A stretch of DNA of 64,000 nt. Source: Rattus norvegicus. Lineage: Eukaryota; Chordata; Mammalia; Rodentia; Muridae. The notes under the pieces are model-generated. The model did no database searches and was not told the origin of the DNA. It worked only from the letters and a program-made list of their open reading frames with translations. Shown piece by piece: positions 46,698-57,518 of the stretch. How positions within the stretch are numbered: position 1 is the first letter of the stretch; every line of letters begins with the position of its first letter. The stretch is taken from positions 71,629,924 through 71,693,923 of the forward strand of contig NC_086024.1 in assembly GCF_036323735.1 (NCBI RefSeq), read 5' to 3'. The translations under genes were made by a program, and so were the position numbers.

Positions 46698-47332
46698 GAG
46701 TGAACTCAAGCAAAATCTATTTATTTAACTACTTGGTACTTCTCTGGACAGGGTTTTGCTTCAGTGGCATACAGGACAATTTTCCAAAATGACATACAGT
46801 GATCTAAACCTATCAGTACACCTAGTTAAAACATAATCTAGAAGTTCAGGCTATTTTGTTGCAAACTTCTCCTGTTCTTTTTGTAGCTTAATTAAATATT
46901 ACATGCAAATGTAAAAATACAAATGTTTGTTCAACTCATTAACGTTAATTTTTTTCTTGCCTCTTGGCTGGATCCCAAATTTGCATCCTTTCAATACCTA
47001 TGATTCAGAAATGTGGAGTACACTCCATGGCTGCTTTGCATTGCTTCATTCATTCCTCCCAGCATGGACAAATAAACAACAGAAGAAATTTACCTGGTCA
47101 GGACTTCATGCCTTTCTGAAACTGTCTATCTTGAGAGAATTGAGAAATGGGAAGCTCTTCTTCATCTGGGCTTCCTGTAAGAAACAAGAAATGTGAGAAA
47201 AACTGGCAACATACAAAGGTAAAAGAAGTTGGCACCATACAAGTGTCCTGTAAGAGTCATATATCTAGTGCCCAGGTTCATTTTTATACTTTTACCTCAT
47301 TCCACTAACCCATTCCCATCCTTGTGAATGCT

Positions 47333-47333
<1 letters not shown>
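46698..47333. other. Unique sequence, no feature seen
   Basis: No repeat or splice-bounded frame recognised. Confidence 0.45.

Positions 47334-47392
<59 letters not shown>
47334..47392. repeat. (CT)n microsatellite
   Basis: Perfect CT run of about 29 units, next to an L1 3' UTR fragment. Confidence 0.97.
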
Positions 47393-47395
<3 letters not shown>

Positions 47396-47399
47396 AGGC

Positions 47400-47640
47400 A
47401 TGTTTATTTTATTTTTTATTTATTCTTTAATCTATTTTTACAGTCCAGACTTTATCCCCAGACTGTTCCTACTCCCTTGTCTCCAAGAGAATATCCCCCC
47501 AACACTCCGACACACTCCACCAGACCTCTTCACTCCCTGGAGCACCAGCTCTCTCAAGGGTTAGGTGCATCTTCTCTGGCTGATTTTTGTAGCAATGAGT
47601 CCTTGGTCCACTTCTTTCTTCAGGACTCTGGAGCCTGAGT
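47400..47640 (-). mobile_element. Lx-type LINE-1 3' UTR fragment
   Basis: 'tttttacagtccagacttta' (47435), 'ctcccttgtctccaagagaa' and 'caagggttaggtgcatcttc' (47555) match the reversed Lx 3' UTR also seen at 12128-12320. 5' truncated. Adjacent (CT)n may be part of its decayed tail. Confidence 0.65.
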
Positions 47641-47761
47641 TCTTGACAGATGTCTCCAGACTCAGAGCGCTAGTTGTAACAAGGAACAGGAAATCTCCTC
47701 AAGCTGCAGAATCAAATTTGACATATATATTCAATGTGGTGTTACTAAGTTTTATAAAAGA

Positions 47762-47765
<4 letters not shown>

Positions 47766-47803
<38 letters not shown>
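47766..47803. repeat. (CA)n microsatellite
   Basis: Perfect CA run of about 18 units. Confidence 0.97.
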
Positions 47804-47805
<2 letters not shown>

Positions 47806-48084
47806 GGCAGACAGAATGACACAGACAAGCAGAAACAATGAGTCAGACTCAAATAGAATGTTATTCTTGACTTTTGAATAACAATACTGTATAAACAATC
47901 TTTAAAATATAGTCTTGGCTTCTTCAATTTCTACTAAACACCTTTAAATTGTATGTGAAACCTTCATTTTTACCGTTTTTCTATGATAGAATAAATATAT
48001 TTATAATAATTGGAATCAAACTGGAATGAAATTCGCAGTTGTATAGTTTTCCTCAATCCAGGGTTGTTCAAAAGCATCTGCTGG

Positions 48085-48141
<57 letters not shown>

Positions 48142-49934
48142 TGCTTTTTGTAATCAAAACTATAAAATGATTCTTCTGCCTAGGAATGAAAATTTTAAAG
48201 TTATATGAAAATGAACAAATAAACAAACAAACAAACCTCTTTTTCTGTCAAATCACCTGAATTGGAATTTAAAATTGATGACTGACCAGGTGATAATGAA
48301 GACATGAGTGCTTGTTAAAGTGTCTGCTTTGAAGAAGTGTAAAGAATTGATGTTGGTGGACCAGGAAAGGAAGCTGTGGCTGAACGGAAATGATATGATG
48401 CTCACTCTGTTTCATTTTTTAAATTAATTTATCTATCTACATCCAATGCTGCCCCTTTCTGCTCCCCAACATGGCTGCCTTGTGTGTCTGGTTCACTCTG
48501 GTTTGAAGCAACACTTTCACAAAGGCTATTGTTTGACACAGCTTTGACCAGAAATTCATGCTCCAAGACTAAAAAACAAGGAAAAGCATCATAACACACC
48601 AATTTTATTGGTAACAATTGTTTATTTTATGTAGCCATCTAGAGTATCAAATGGCTCTGTCTTGCAAAATTAATAGAACAGCATGATTACTTCAAATCCT
48701 GCAACATTTACAGGGCATTTTATTAAGAAAATATAGAATGTAAAAAGTTCCGAATTTCAAAATGTACTCTGAGCAACTCAAGTATGGTAAATAAATGAGT
48801 AAAAATACATTTCTAGATATTGATTGAGATGGTAACCAATGCTCTCCTTCATATATGTGGCTCTTTGACCCATTGAGAACTGAGCCTTCTATGTTATCTC
48901 AGAATGAAGTCAGCCTCAGTGGGAGATCTGAGAAGGCAATTGAAACCACAGTGGGAAACTTGTTATTGGATTTAAAAAAAAAAAAGAAAAACAAAAACAG
49001 AATCTCGAGCCTAGTGATATAGCAGCATCTGAGAAGGTCAACCTTGTTGAGGAGTGGATACTTAATAACAAGTATCTCTTCATAAGAAGCTTCACTTGGT
49101 ACAGTAATTGATGTCGTATCTGTTAGATTTGTTAATACTGAGTATTTTCCTCAGCACTTCACCCACATCCTACATTCTCACTGAACCTTGTCTGGTGACT
49201 ATCAAAGAACCTGTAGCAAAGGTGGTTCTGTGTCCAATAGTCACTTCTATAGAACTATTGTCAATATATAAACACAATAAATAAAAACCCTCCAAAAATA
49301 CTGATAGCTGATCCTTGTAATAATTATCTAGTAATGTCACAGTGTGACTGCCAAGAATTATTTTCCCTCCTAGGCATCTTTATAAGTGCCTATAAACCCA
49401 AACACCACAAATATTTCAAATTTCTGTAAAACTCTTCCTCCAAAAATAGTACTCTGCTTTTAACTGAAACCATTCCTGTCCACTATCTGCACAGCATTAT
49501 TCTAAAGATTTAAAAAATCTGATAAAAGTAATCCATGCTCTTTAAAACAGATTAGAAACCCTCACAGTGTATTTACACACACGTATACTGTCAAGCTTTT
49601 TTTCACATAGAGTTTCTCTTAGCCTGATGCTCCACATAGCACAGGAGTAGGGTTAATGGTGATTTTTAGATGTCCCAGGAAAAAAAATAATTAGGCCATG
49701 AACCAAAATGGCAATCAATGTCTATTCCCATAGATTAGTCATAGATAGCAGCTACTAAATGTTGTCAATGAAGTTTCTACACAAATGGTAATTAGGCAAT
49801 TTTGAAACCACACCAGGTTATGATGGACAGGAGTTTGGCGCATTGTTTTGAAGAATGCACTGAGACTTTGAAGATGACAGAGCTAAAAGCTGGCTTGCCT
49901 TAGCAATGCAATCTTAAAATAAGTCAGAAGGGAT
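47804..49934. other. Unique sequence with (ATT)n
   Basis: An ATT array lies at 48085-48141. 48410-48500 recalls an old L1 end but too weakly to call. Nothing else recognised. Confidence 0.45.
48085..48141. repeat. (ATT)n microsatellite
   Basis: About 19 perfect ATT units. Confidence 0.97.
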
Positions 49935-50345
49935 TTCTTAGTTATGTTTCTATTGCTGTGTTAAAATATCATGACCAAAAGCAACTTGGAGGGGAAAACA
50001 TTTATTTTTCTATACTTCCAAATAACAGTCCATTGCTGAGGGAAGTAAGAGCAGGAACTCAAGGCAGGGACTAGAAAATAGGAAGTGGAGCAGATATAAT
50101 GGAGTAAGGCTGCCTACTGTCTGCTACTTTAGTTTATTTAGTCTGCTTTCTTACAGCACCTACAGTGGATGAGCTGAGCCCATAATGAGCCCTCCCAAAA
50201 TATCAGCAAACAAGGAAATTCCTACAGGCTTGCCCAAGTGCCAATATTATGGAAGAGACATTTTCTCAATTAAGATTCCTTCTGCCCAGATAAAAGAGGC
50301 TCTTGTCAAATTGTGTCAATTTCACAGTTAAAACAGGTAAAACAG
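49935..50345 (+). repeat. URR1-like rodent repeat (first subtype)
   Basis: 'gtttctattgctgtgttaaa' (49945), 'catgaccaaaagcaacttgg' (49970), 'acagtccattgctgaggg' (50025), 'aggcttgcccaagtg' (50226) and 'cattttctcaattaagattc' (50260) give the family order. Same subtype as 466-830 but less diverged. Confidence 0.6.
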
Positions 50346-50641
50346 AAAACAATGGAACAAACAAAGCAAAACCTCTGGGACTCAGAATATCATAAAACCA
50401 GGAAGTCTTCAGATTTTTTCTTAAAAAAATCTTACTCGAATTAAATAACATAGCTTTTATTATAAAAAATTTTTAAGGTCTGTACATATGTAGAAAGGTA
50501 GACTATTGTCATTTTTTTAAACTGGAAAAATTTTCCTTCCTGATGCTTAATCTTGATTTTCAACTTGAAGGAAAAAAAAATCATCTCTGATAGTATCTAC
50601 TGGGCATTTCCAGGACGAAGTAATTATCTGTAGTAGCTAGA

Positions 50642-50935
50642 TTTGGGTGTAAAAGTTCATTTGTTATGGTCAACACCATTTCACAGACTAGGGCCTAAAT
50701 GAGTATAAAGGAGAAAGTAAGTTGAGGACCAGCTTTCATTTCTCTCTGCTTCCTAATGGCGGGAGCAATGGAACTAGCTGCCACAAGCTCTTGCTAACAT
50801 AATTTTACTACCCTAACTGACCCTAGCATACCTGCCAAAAACTAAAACAAACAGACAAACAAATAAAATGAAAAAAAATATTCGTTTCTTATATTGAGTT
50901 TTTGTAATGTATTTTGTTGTAGCAACAAGTAAATA
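50642..50935 (-). repeat. URR1-like rodent repeat (third subtype), reverse
   Basis: 'taaaggagaaagtaagttga' (50706), 'catttctctctgcttcctaa' (50737), 'tagctgccacaagctc' and, at the end, 'attttgttgtagcaacaagt' (50911) are the reverse of the family present forward at 54975. It ends immediately before the mariner terminal repeat. Confidence 0.5.
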
Positions 50936-50936
50936 T

Positions 50937-52130
50937 CACTTTGTGTAAAAGTTACTGATTTTTGTATTGTTGAAGTTTGTAGTTTGATATGTTGCTAAAT
51001 GAATGTGGTTATATTACATGTCAATTCAATGTTCATTTCTCTATTTTTTAATACTGTGGGAATGATGAAAGATAGAAAACAAACACAGAATTTTCTTATT
51101 GAATTCCCAATGAAACATAAAAGCTCCAGAGACAACTCATAGTAGAGAAAGTATATTGAGGACAGGAAGTGGTTTTGAACACAGAATCCATGAGTAGACA
51201 AATTTTTCAGAAGATGAGAGGCATATCAGCCAGCAAGTGAAAGTTGATAAAGACCCACTGAGTGAAGTCATTGAAACTGATCATTATACAACTACAAAAG
51301 AAGTTATCAACTATCTCTACATAGACCATTATGTGATCATTGGGTATTTAGAGCAAATTGGAAAGGATAAGATATTCAGAAAGTACGAACTTCATGAACT
51401 GGCTGAAAATTAAAAAGAAAGAAGCTGTTATTTTTAAACAGCTGTGCTTTTTTATTTCTTTGCAGTGATAATGAACTGTTTCACAATAAGGTCATGGTAT
51501 AACTTGAATGAGGGATATTTTACGAGAAAAAGTCATGGCCACCTCAGTGACCGGACTAAGAAGAAGCTCTGCACCTCTTCCCAAAGCCGAACTTGCAGCT
51601 ACAAAAGGTCATGGTCACTGTTTTCTGGTCAGCTGCTAATCTTGCCTCCACAACTCTCTGCGCTCCTGTGAATTTAGAGACATTTGTTTAGAACATTGAG
51701 GAGCATTACAATTTGTAAGCTGAATTTAACAGTAAAGAATAGACTTCACTATAATGACTAACCACACACTTTTTGTGCTCCAGAAGTTGAATGAATGCAG
51801 CTACCAGGTTTTTCCCAACCACCATATCATCTGATTTATCAAACACCTGACTAATTTCAAAGCACGACCAAAATTATTTGTTTGTTTGTAATGATTATTG
51901 GGTAGGCATTGAAAAATGCTTGCATAATAAGCAGAGTACAGGAAACACTTTTTTTCAGTTTGTTAAATCCAAAAGAATAGTTTTAGACATACAGGAGTGA
52001 ACAAACATGTTTTTGGTAAAATATGTTCATTGTATTGGTTCCTACTTTGACTAATAAAGATGAGTTTGAGCCAAATTATACTGCCTTAAAATTCACAGTC
52101 TGAGACTCCAATGTCTTTTGTACAAATACA
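50937..52130 (+). mobile_element. Fossil mariner DNA transposon (near full length)
   Basis: The left end 'tttgtgtaaaagttactg' (50940) and the right end 'atgtcttttgtacaaat' (52111) are decayed copies of the mariner terminal inverted repeat 'ttggtgcaaaagtaattg'. Between them lie, in order, transposase helix-turn-helix/linker text (51238-51413, with a His-Glu-Leu where mariner has its WVPHEL motif), catalytic-core text (51466-51640, with 'cttcccaaagccgaacttgc' and 'aaaaggtcatggtcactg'), C-terminal text (51770-51870) and the 3' untranslated end (52015-52130, 'gactaataaagatgagtttg'). Length of about 1.19 kb is close to the usual 1.3 kb. Many stops; catalytic aspartates not traceable. Likely a rodent mariner such as MMAR1. 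Confidence 0.8.
51238..51413 (+). pseudogene. Mariner transposase remnant, N-terminal DNA-binding/linker part
   Basis: A stop-free run of about 58 codons ending at TAA 51411. It keeps the Thr-Thr-Thr-x-Glu-Val, Gln-Ile-Gly-Lys and His-Glu-Leu positions of mariner transposases. This is the most readable protein relic in the element. It has no start codon and runs into stops, so it is inactive. Homology comes from recall of the mariner family. Confidence 0.7.
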
Positions 52131-52949
52131 ATAATGTACCTGTAAAATGCAAATCTCTTTCAATGACAATACCTTAACCTACCTTAATGGTACCATCAAA
52201 TACAAAAGGATATCACTATTTATCAGGCATGCACTGTATGCACAGTCTTTTCAGGAGATTCTTTTACATCTTTACAACTGTTCACATGTACTACATGTAA
52301 TCTTGTTTTTACTTACACATTCAAAATGATTTATGAATTATACATAGCCTACATACACACACAAACACACACACATGCATAAACACACACATCCATTTCT
52401 TTTATTTTGAAACTTTTGATAATTAAGGCATTTTTACCGACATCATGCATAACTGCACAGTATCAGCTCAGTACGTTATGTAATGATTACTTTCAACGAA
52501 TTTTATTTCATTTTCTTGAACAAATGGATTCCTCTCTGATTTGCTTTAAGATAAATTATAAAGCAATGATTTATAAATGATTTATAAAAGGCTGTTTTCA
52601 ATTTTGAATTAAGAAGCTAATCAACATTTGGCTCAAGAATACATTGTTAACAGTGAAGCCCATACTTATAAACTATATCTTCTCTGACATAGCGGCTAAC
52701 AAAGACTGCTGACTAAGGTAACAAGGCGAGTCAGTTAATTAATTAATATTATAGATAGAAGAATTGATTTTGGTCAATGGATGTTTAATGATAATATCTT
52801 TTCATCCATGATGATTCTAGTTGTAGAAAGTACATAAAAATGTGCTGACTATATGGAAACATTAAAGAAAATTAATCAGTGAACTTAAAATGAGTATTAT
52901 TTCTCTGACATACAGAAGAATTCTGTAATTACTTTATCAGAGTAAACAT
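52131..52949. other. Unique AT-rich sequence
   Basis: Short (CA)-rich text at 52355-52390; nothing else recognised. Confidence 0.45.
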
Positions 52950-54592
52950 AATATTTTTATTAATCATTCCATACCTTAATCATTCCATTCCTTTACATCT
53001 AACATGATATTCCCCTTCCAGTTTAATCCTCCAAAATCCTCCATCATATTTGCCCTCTCCTTCCTCCCTGTTGCCTCTATGATAGTGGTTCCACACCCAC
53101 CCACACAAGCCCTACTACTCCAGCATTGCCTTACTCTGGGGCATCAAACACCCACCGGACCAAAGGCCTCCCCTCCAAGTGATTTCAGACAAGGCCATTC
53201 CATCCTACATATGTCTGGGGCCATGGATCATTCCAGATACACTCCTTGGTTGGTGGTCTGGTCCCTGGAAACACTGTGTATCTGCCCAGCCTACATTGTT
53301 GTTCCTATGGGATTACAATCCCCCTCTGCTTCTCTAGTCGTTTTCCCAGATCCCTGACTGGGGTCCTAGAACTCAGTCTGGTGGTTGGCTCCAAGCGTCC
53401 ACATCTGCATTGGTCAGGTGCTGGAAAAACCTCTCAAGGAACAGCCACAGTAGGATCCTGTGAGCAAGCACCTCTTAGCAACAGCAACAGTGTCGGGTTT
53501 GGTATCTCAGATGGGTGGTCCCTGAATGGCCCTTCTTTCAGTCTCTGCTCCATTTTTTGTCACTGTCTTTCCTTTGGACAGGGACATTTCTGGGTTAAAA
53601 ATTTTGAGATAGGTGGGTGTCCCAATCCTTGGACTATCTTCCCTTTGCTGTGCCTTTCAGCTAAAGTCATCCCCATTGGGTCCTGGGAGTCTCTCACTTC
53701 CCTCACGTCTGGGACTCTCAGTGCCCTCCTCCCAGTTCCTCATCCCCCACTGCTACATATTTTTGTCCAATTTTCTGACCCTCTGTACCTCTCTTCTATT
53801 CCCTCTAGTACCAGATCCTGCCCTGCATTTTTTCTGTCTCCCCCAGGTCTCCTCCTACCACCTCTAGGCAGGACAGAAGCATCCACACCCTGGTCTTCCT
53901 TCCTCCTAAGCTCCATATGGTCTGTGGGTTGTATCATGGTCATTCTGAGGTTTTGGGCTAATATCCACTCATCACTGAATATGTACCATAGTGTGCTTTT
54001 GTGACTGGGTTACCTCACTCAGGATGACATTTTTTAGTTCCATCCATTTGCCTGCAACTTTCATGAAGTCATTGTTTTTAATAGTTGTGTAGTACTACAT
54101 TGTGTAAATAAATGTTCCACATTTTCTGTATCCATTCCTCTGTTGAAGACATCTGGGTTGTTTCCAGCTTCTGGCTATTATAAATAAGGCAGCTATGAGC
54201 ATAGTACAACTTGTGTCTCTGTTATATCTTGGAGCGTCTTTTGAGTATATGCCTAGGAGCAGTATAGCTGGGTCCATCCTCGCCAGCATCTACTGTCATC
54301 TGAGTATTTGATTTTAACCATTCTGATTGATGTGAGGTGAAATCTCAGGGTCATTTTTGATTTGCATTTAGCTGATGATTAAGATTGTTGAACCCTTTTT
54401 TAAGTGCTTCTCAGCCATTCGAGATTCCTCAGTTGAAAATTCTTTGTTTAGCTATATATCCCTTTTTTTAAAAAAATAGTGTTATTTGGCTTTCTGGAGT
54501 CTAACTTCTTGAGTTCGTTGTATATTTTGGATATTTGCCCTCTATCTGATGTAGGGTTGGTAGAGATCTTTTCTTAATCTGTGGGTATTGCA
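52950..54592 (-). mobile_element. LINE-1 3' end (3' UTR plus ORF2 C-terminus)
   Basis: Reversed L1: 3' terminus near 52985, 3' UTR to about 53900, then ORF2 C-terminal text ('gggctaatatccactcatca' 53957, 'ggctattataaataaggcag' 54173) to 54592. About 100 bases are deleted within ORF2 near 54268, where 'gctgggtcc' jumps to 'atcctcgccagcatct'. The forward 252-codon frame at 53246-54004 runs antisense through the 3' UTR, starts at TTG and is not a gene. Confidence 0.85.
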
Positions 54593-54974
54593 AACCTGTG
54601 ATAGTACAGTCCGTGTTCCAAATTAAAGACACCATAATATCATGGGTACTTACTACAGAGTAAGGTGCCACATGTAAACTTGGAGGGAAGCAGGCTTCAG
54701 ATTCAACAGTAACTTTTGAGATTAGAAAAAAAATTGAATATTGTATTACTAATTTTATAAGAAACAGCTATACCTTAGAAATCACTATATATTATGTTTT
54801 GGTATTATAGCTTACAACTTGCTCTGGAAAATATGCCTAAACTTCCTCTTATCTACCTTCCCTTCACCTTGCAAGAAATTCTTCTTCAACAGACATGGTT
54901 TACTATACCTGGTCTCATAGTCTGCCTTTATTTTTTCACCTCTCTGATTTCCACCATTTCTATGACTGGATGTC
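54593..54974. other. Short unique spacer
   Basis: No feature recognised. Confidence 0.4.
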
Positions 54975-55328
54975 TCAGCCCTTTGTCTGTCACTGTGATA
55001 AAATAACCTGGCAAAAGTGAATTAAGGAAGCAAGGGCTTATTTTAGCTCTCAGTCCTATGGTGAGGCAGTGCAGGCCAGGAGATTGAAGTAGCACCTCAC
55101 AATATATCTGCCATCAGAAGTTCGAAGCAGTATAAGCATGCTTAGCATTTTCTCCATTTTGTACATTCTAGAATCCCCTGCCTGAGTAGTGGTCTCACAT
55201 ACAATTAAGGAGGATCTTCCCACATAATAAATTCGTTATGATGAATTTCATTATTCGTTCTCCACAAAGGCCTTGTCTGAAGTGATTCTAGGTTCCCTCA
55301 ACTTGCTGATGGACACTAACCATCACAA
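54975..55328 (+). repeat. URR1-like rodent repeat (third subtype)
   Basis: 'gtctgtcactgtgataaaat' (54984), 'agggcttattttagctctca' (55033), 'ggatcttcccacataataa' (55211), 'gtgattctaggttccctcaa' (55280) and 'ggacactaaccatcac' near the end follow the family order. The reverse copy at 50642-50935 is the same subtype. Confidence 0.5.
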
Positions 55329-57518
55329 AATGCCTTCTTGCTTTCTCTTTGATTTTTGTAAGTTTTGGTTTTATCTGTTTCCCCTCTCCAGCAAATCTTT
55401 AATACATGATTCTCTTCTCTATCCATATTACTGTTTTCATTGTGTTTGGTCAAGACAGTCATATCATCTTAAATTCTTCATCAATCACTATCACTTGTAC
55501 TTAATATACAGCTTTCTTCCCAGAGAGATGGTTTGAAAGAGAAACCACACCACAGTGTAAGATTGTCTGTGTTATAAATTTTGGCATGAAGTTCTCCACT
55601 GTTTCATTGTTACCTCAGGAGAGGATCTCTTACTTGGGTTTTGCTTTGACCCTTTCTTTGTGTAAGAGGTTGATCTGCATTTTCAATCAGTAATAATCGT
55701 AACTATTTTCATTCTGCAATTTTAATTGCATTTGGAACTAGAAAACTCTACTAAAATGATAAAGATTTTCTTTATTATCATTCTCTAAATGATTTTATTG
55801 AAGTGTTCCAAAAATTATATTTATTGTATAACTGATAAAAGCATTCAAATGATACATCATTCAATGACCACAAAGATATGATGGTTTCCTCCTGATTGTA
55901 CTTTCCACCGATGTTATTTGGGGCACAGATATTATACATATTAAATTCTTTATGACTTGTAACACTATAGGAGAAAAACACTTTGTTGCATTCCTAGAAT
56001 TGAGCTTTACCTAACGTCTACCTGTTTATTTCCAAGAAATCCTCCAGTTCTCAAAGATATTTCCAAAATATCCTTCAACACAGGTAACTTGTGATCAGTC
56101 CTGGATTTTGATGCGATTCCTAGAGATATTTCAAGTAAATGTCTGGGGGGAAAAACCATATTGCTACACACCTAATGTTGCTGTCATTAATGATATTACT
56201 TTGAGCATGTGGTAACTACAATTGCTGCCTCTAGTAGCAAGATTTCCTGAGAAGGTCAGAAGTCACTCCCAAATTTCTGCCTTCCCTGGGACACTTAAAC
56301 AGGCCCAGCCTTAAAATAGTACTTATTCAACCATCTGTTCAATTTCAGATAATACTCATGATAATGCACACTCCATGAAGATTGGGTTTCTTTGATATTA
56401 TTCATATATCTATTAAAATAAAATAACATGGAGTAAATGTTCAATAAATATTCTTTGAGCAAGTGGATATTGTTTCTTCCTAAATTAAGGATTTTGTATA
56501 CTCTTATCACATTTAACCTTTTAAATTTTACCTTATGTATTATTTTCACTATATCAACACTACCCATTTTAGCCATTTAAATTATCAAAAGAATTCATAA
56601 AAAATAATGTGGCAAGCACTTTTCATATTTACTTTCGACCCTTGACACATTAAGCCTGTTATGTGACCATACTTATTTTGTTTCTGTCAACCTAATAGGT
56701 TCTTAATTATAATTCTATATTTAGAACCATTCTCATTCATTTCAAGAGAATTATTTCTTCAAATAGTTCTTTGTGGGGGTTCCTTTAATTAAGCTATTTT
56801 ATTGCTTTGATGAAGAGATTTCATCCTAATCAAGAGAACACTTCATGCCACTTTTCTTAAAAAGGTTACCTTCCTTTGTTCTTGTTTATTACGTTGTGAC
56901 TGTATATATACAAAATTTTATTACTTCAAAATGAGATGCTAGTCTGTCCACTAAAGTTTTCATGTTTTCTGCTTTTTCCAAAAATATGTAGATTACAACA
57001 TGTTCTCACAACCATTTTATTTCTTAGAGTCTAAGCATAAAATATTTAAGGCATGCTATTGCTATTTAGATCCTTTGAACTCACTATAATCAATTGCTTA
57101 TTATTATACTTGCCGTGATGTATATTTGTATAACTATTGATTAGTGGAATTTTACAGATCTGGACATACCTAACCTGCTCCCTAGTGTTTTGTCTCACCA
57201 CACTTACCTCAATATCTCCACCCTAATTCATTTATATAGTGGGAAAAATTATCCATCAAAAATGTACCTAAATGAAGTACTTATTTTCTACTGTGTATTT
57301 TAATAAGTCTGTCACTGTTACTGTTCCTTAGCTTGTGAAATTGCACATACACAGCCTAATACAGTCAGTGTTTATCATTTTTAGAAAACATATTTTGCCA
57401 TTAAGTATTGGCACAGAATTGTCTATACAACTATACAACTTCATAAGACACAGGGTCATTACACATACATAGACTGATAAAATAAAAAGTTTGAGGGAAT
57501 ATATATTCATCGCTTAGT
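55329..57518. other. Unique AT-rich sequence, no feature seen
   Basis: About 2.2 kb with no recognised repeat, microsatellite or gene. Confidence 0.45.

Noticed and set aside
48410..48500. Possible old L1 3' end
   Set aside because: Only a few words match; too short and diverged to support.
53246..54004. 252-codon forward open frame
   Set aside because: It runs antisense through an L1 3' UTR and ORF2 end, begins at TTG and encodes low-complexity Ser/Pro/Leu text. Reversed L1 3' UTRs commonly give such frames.
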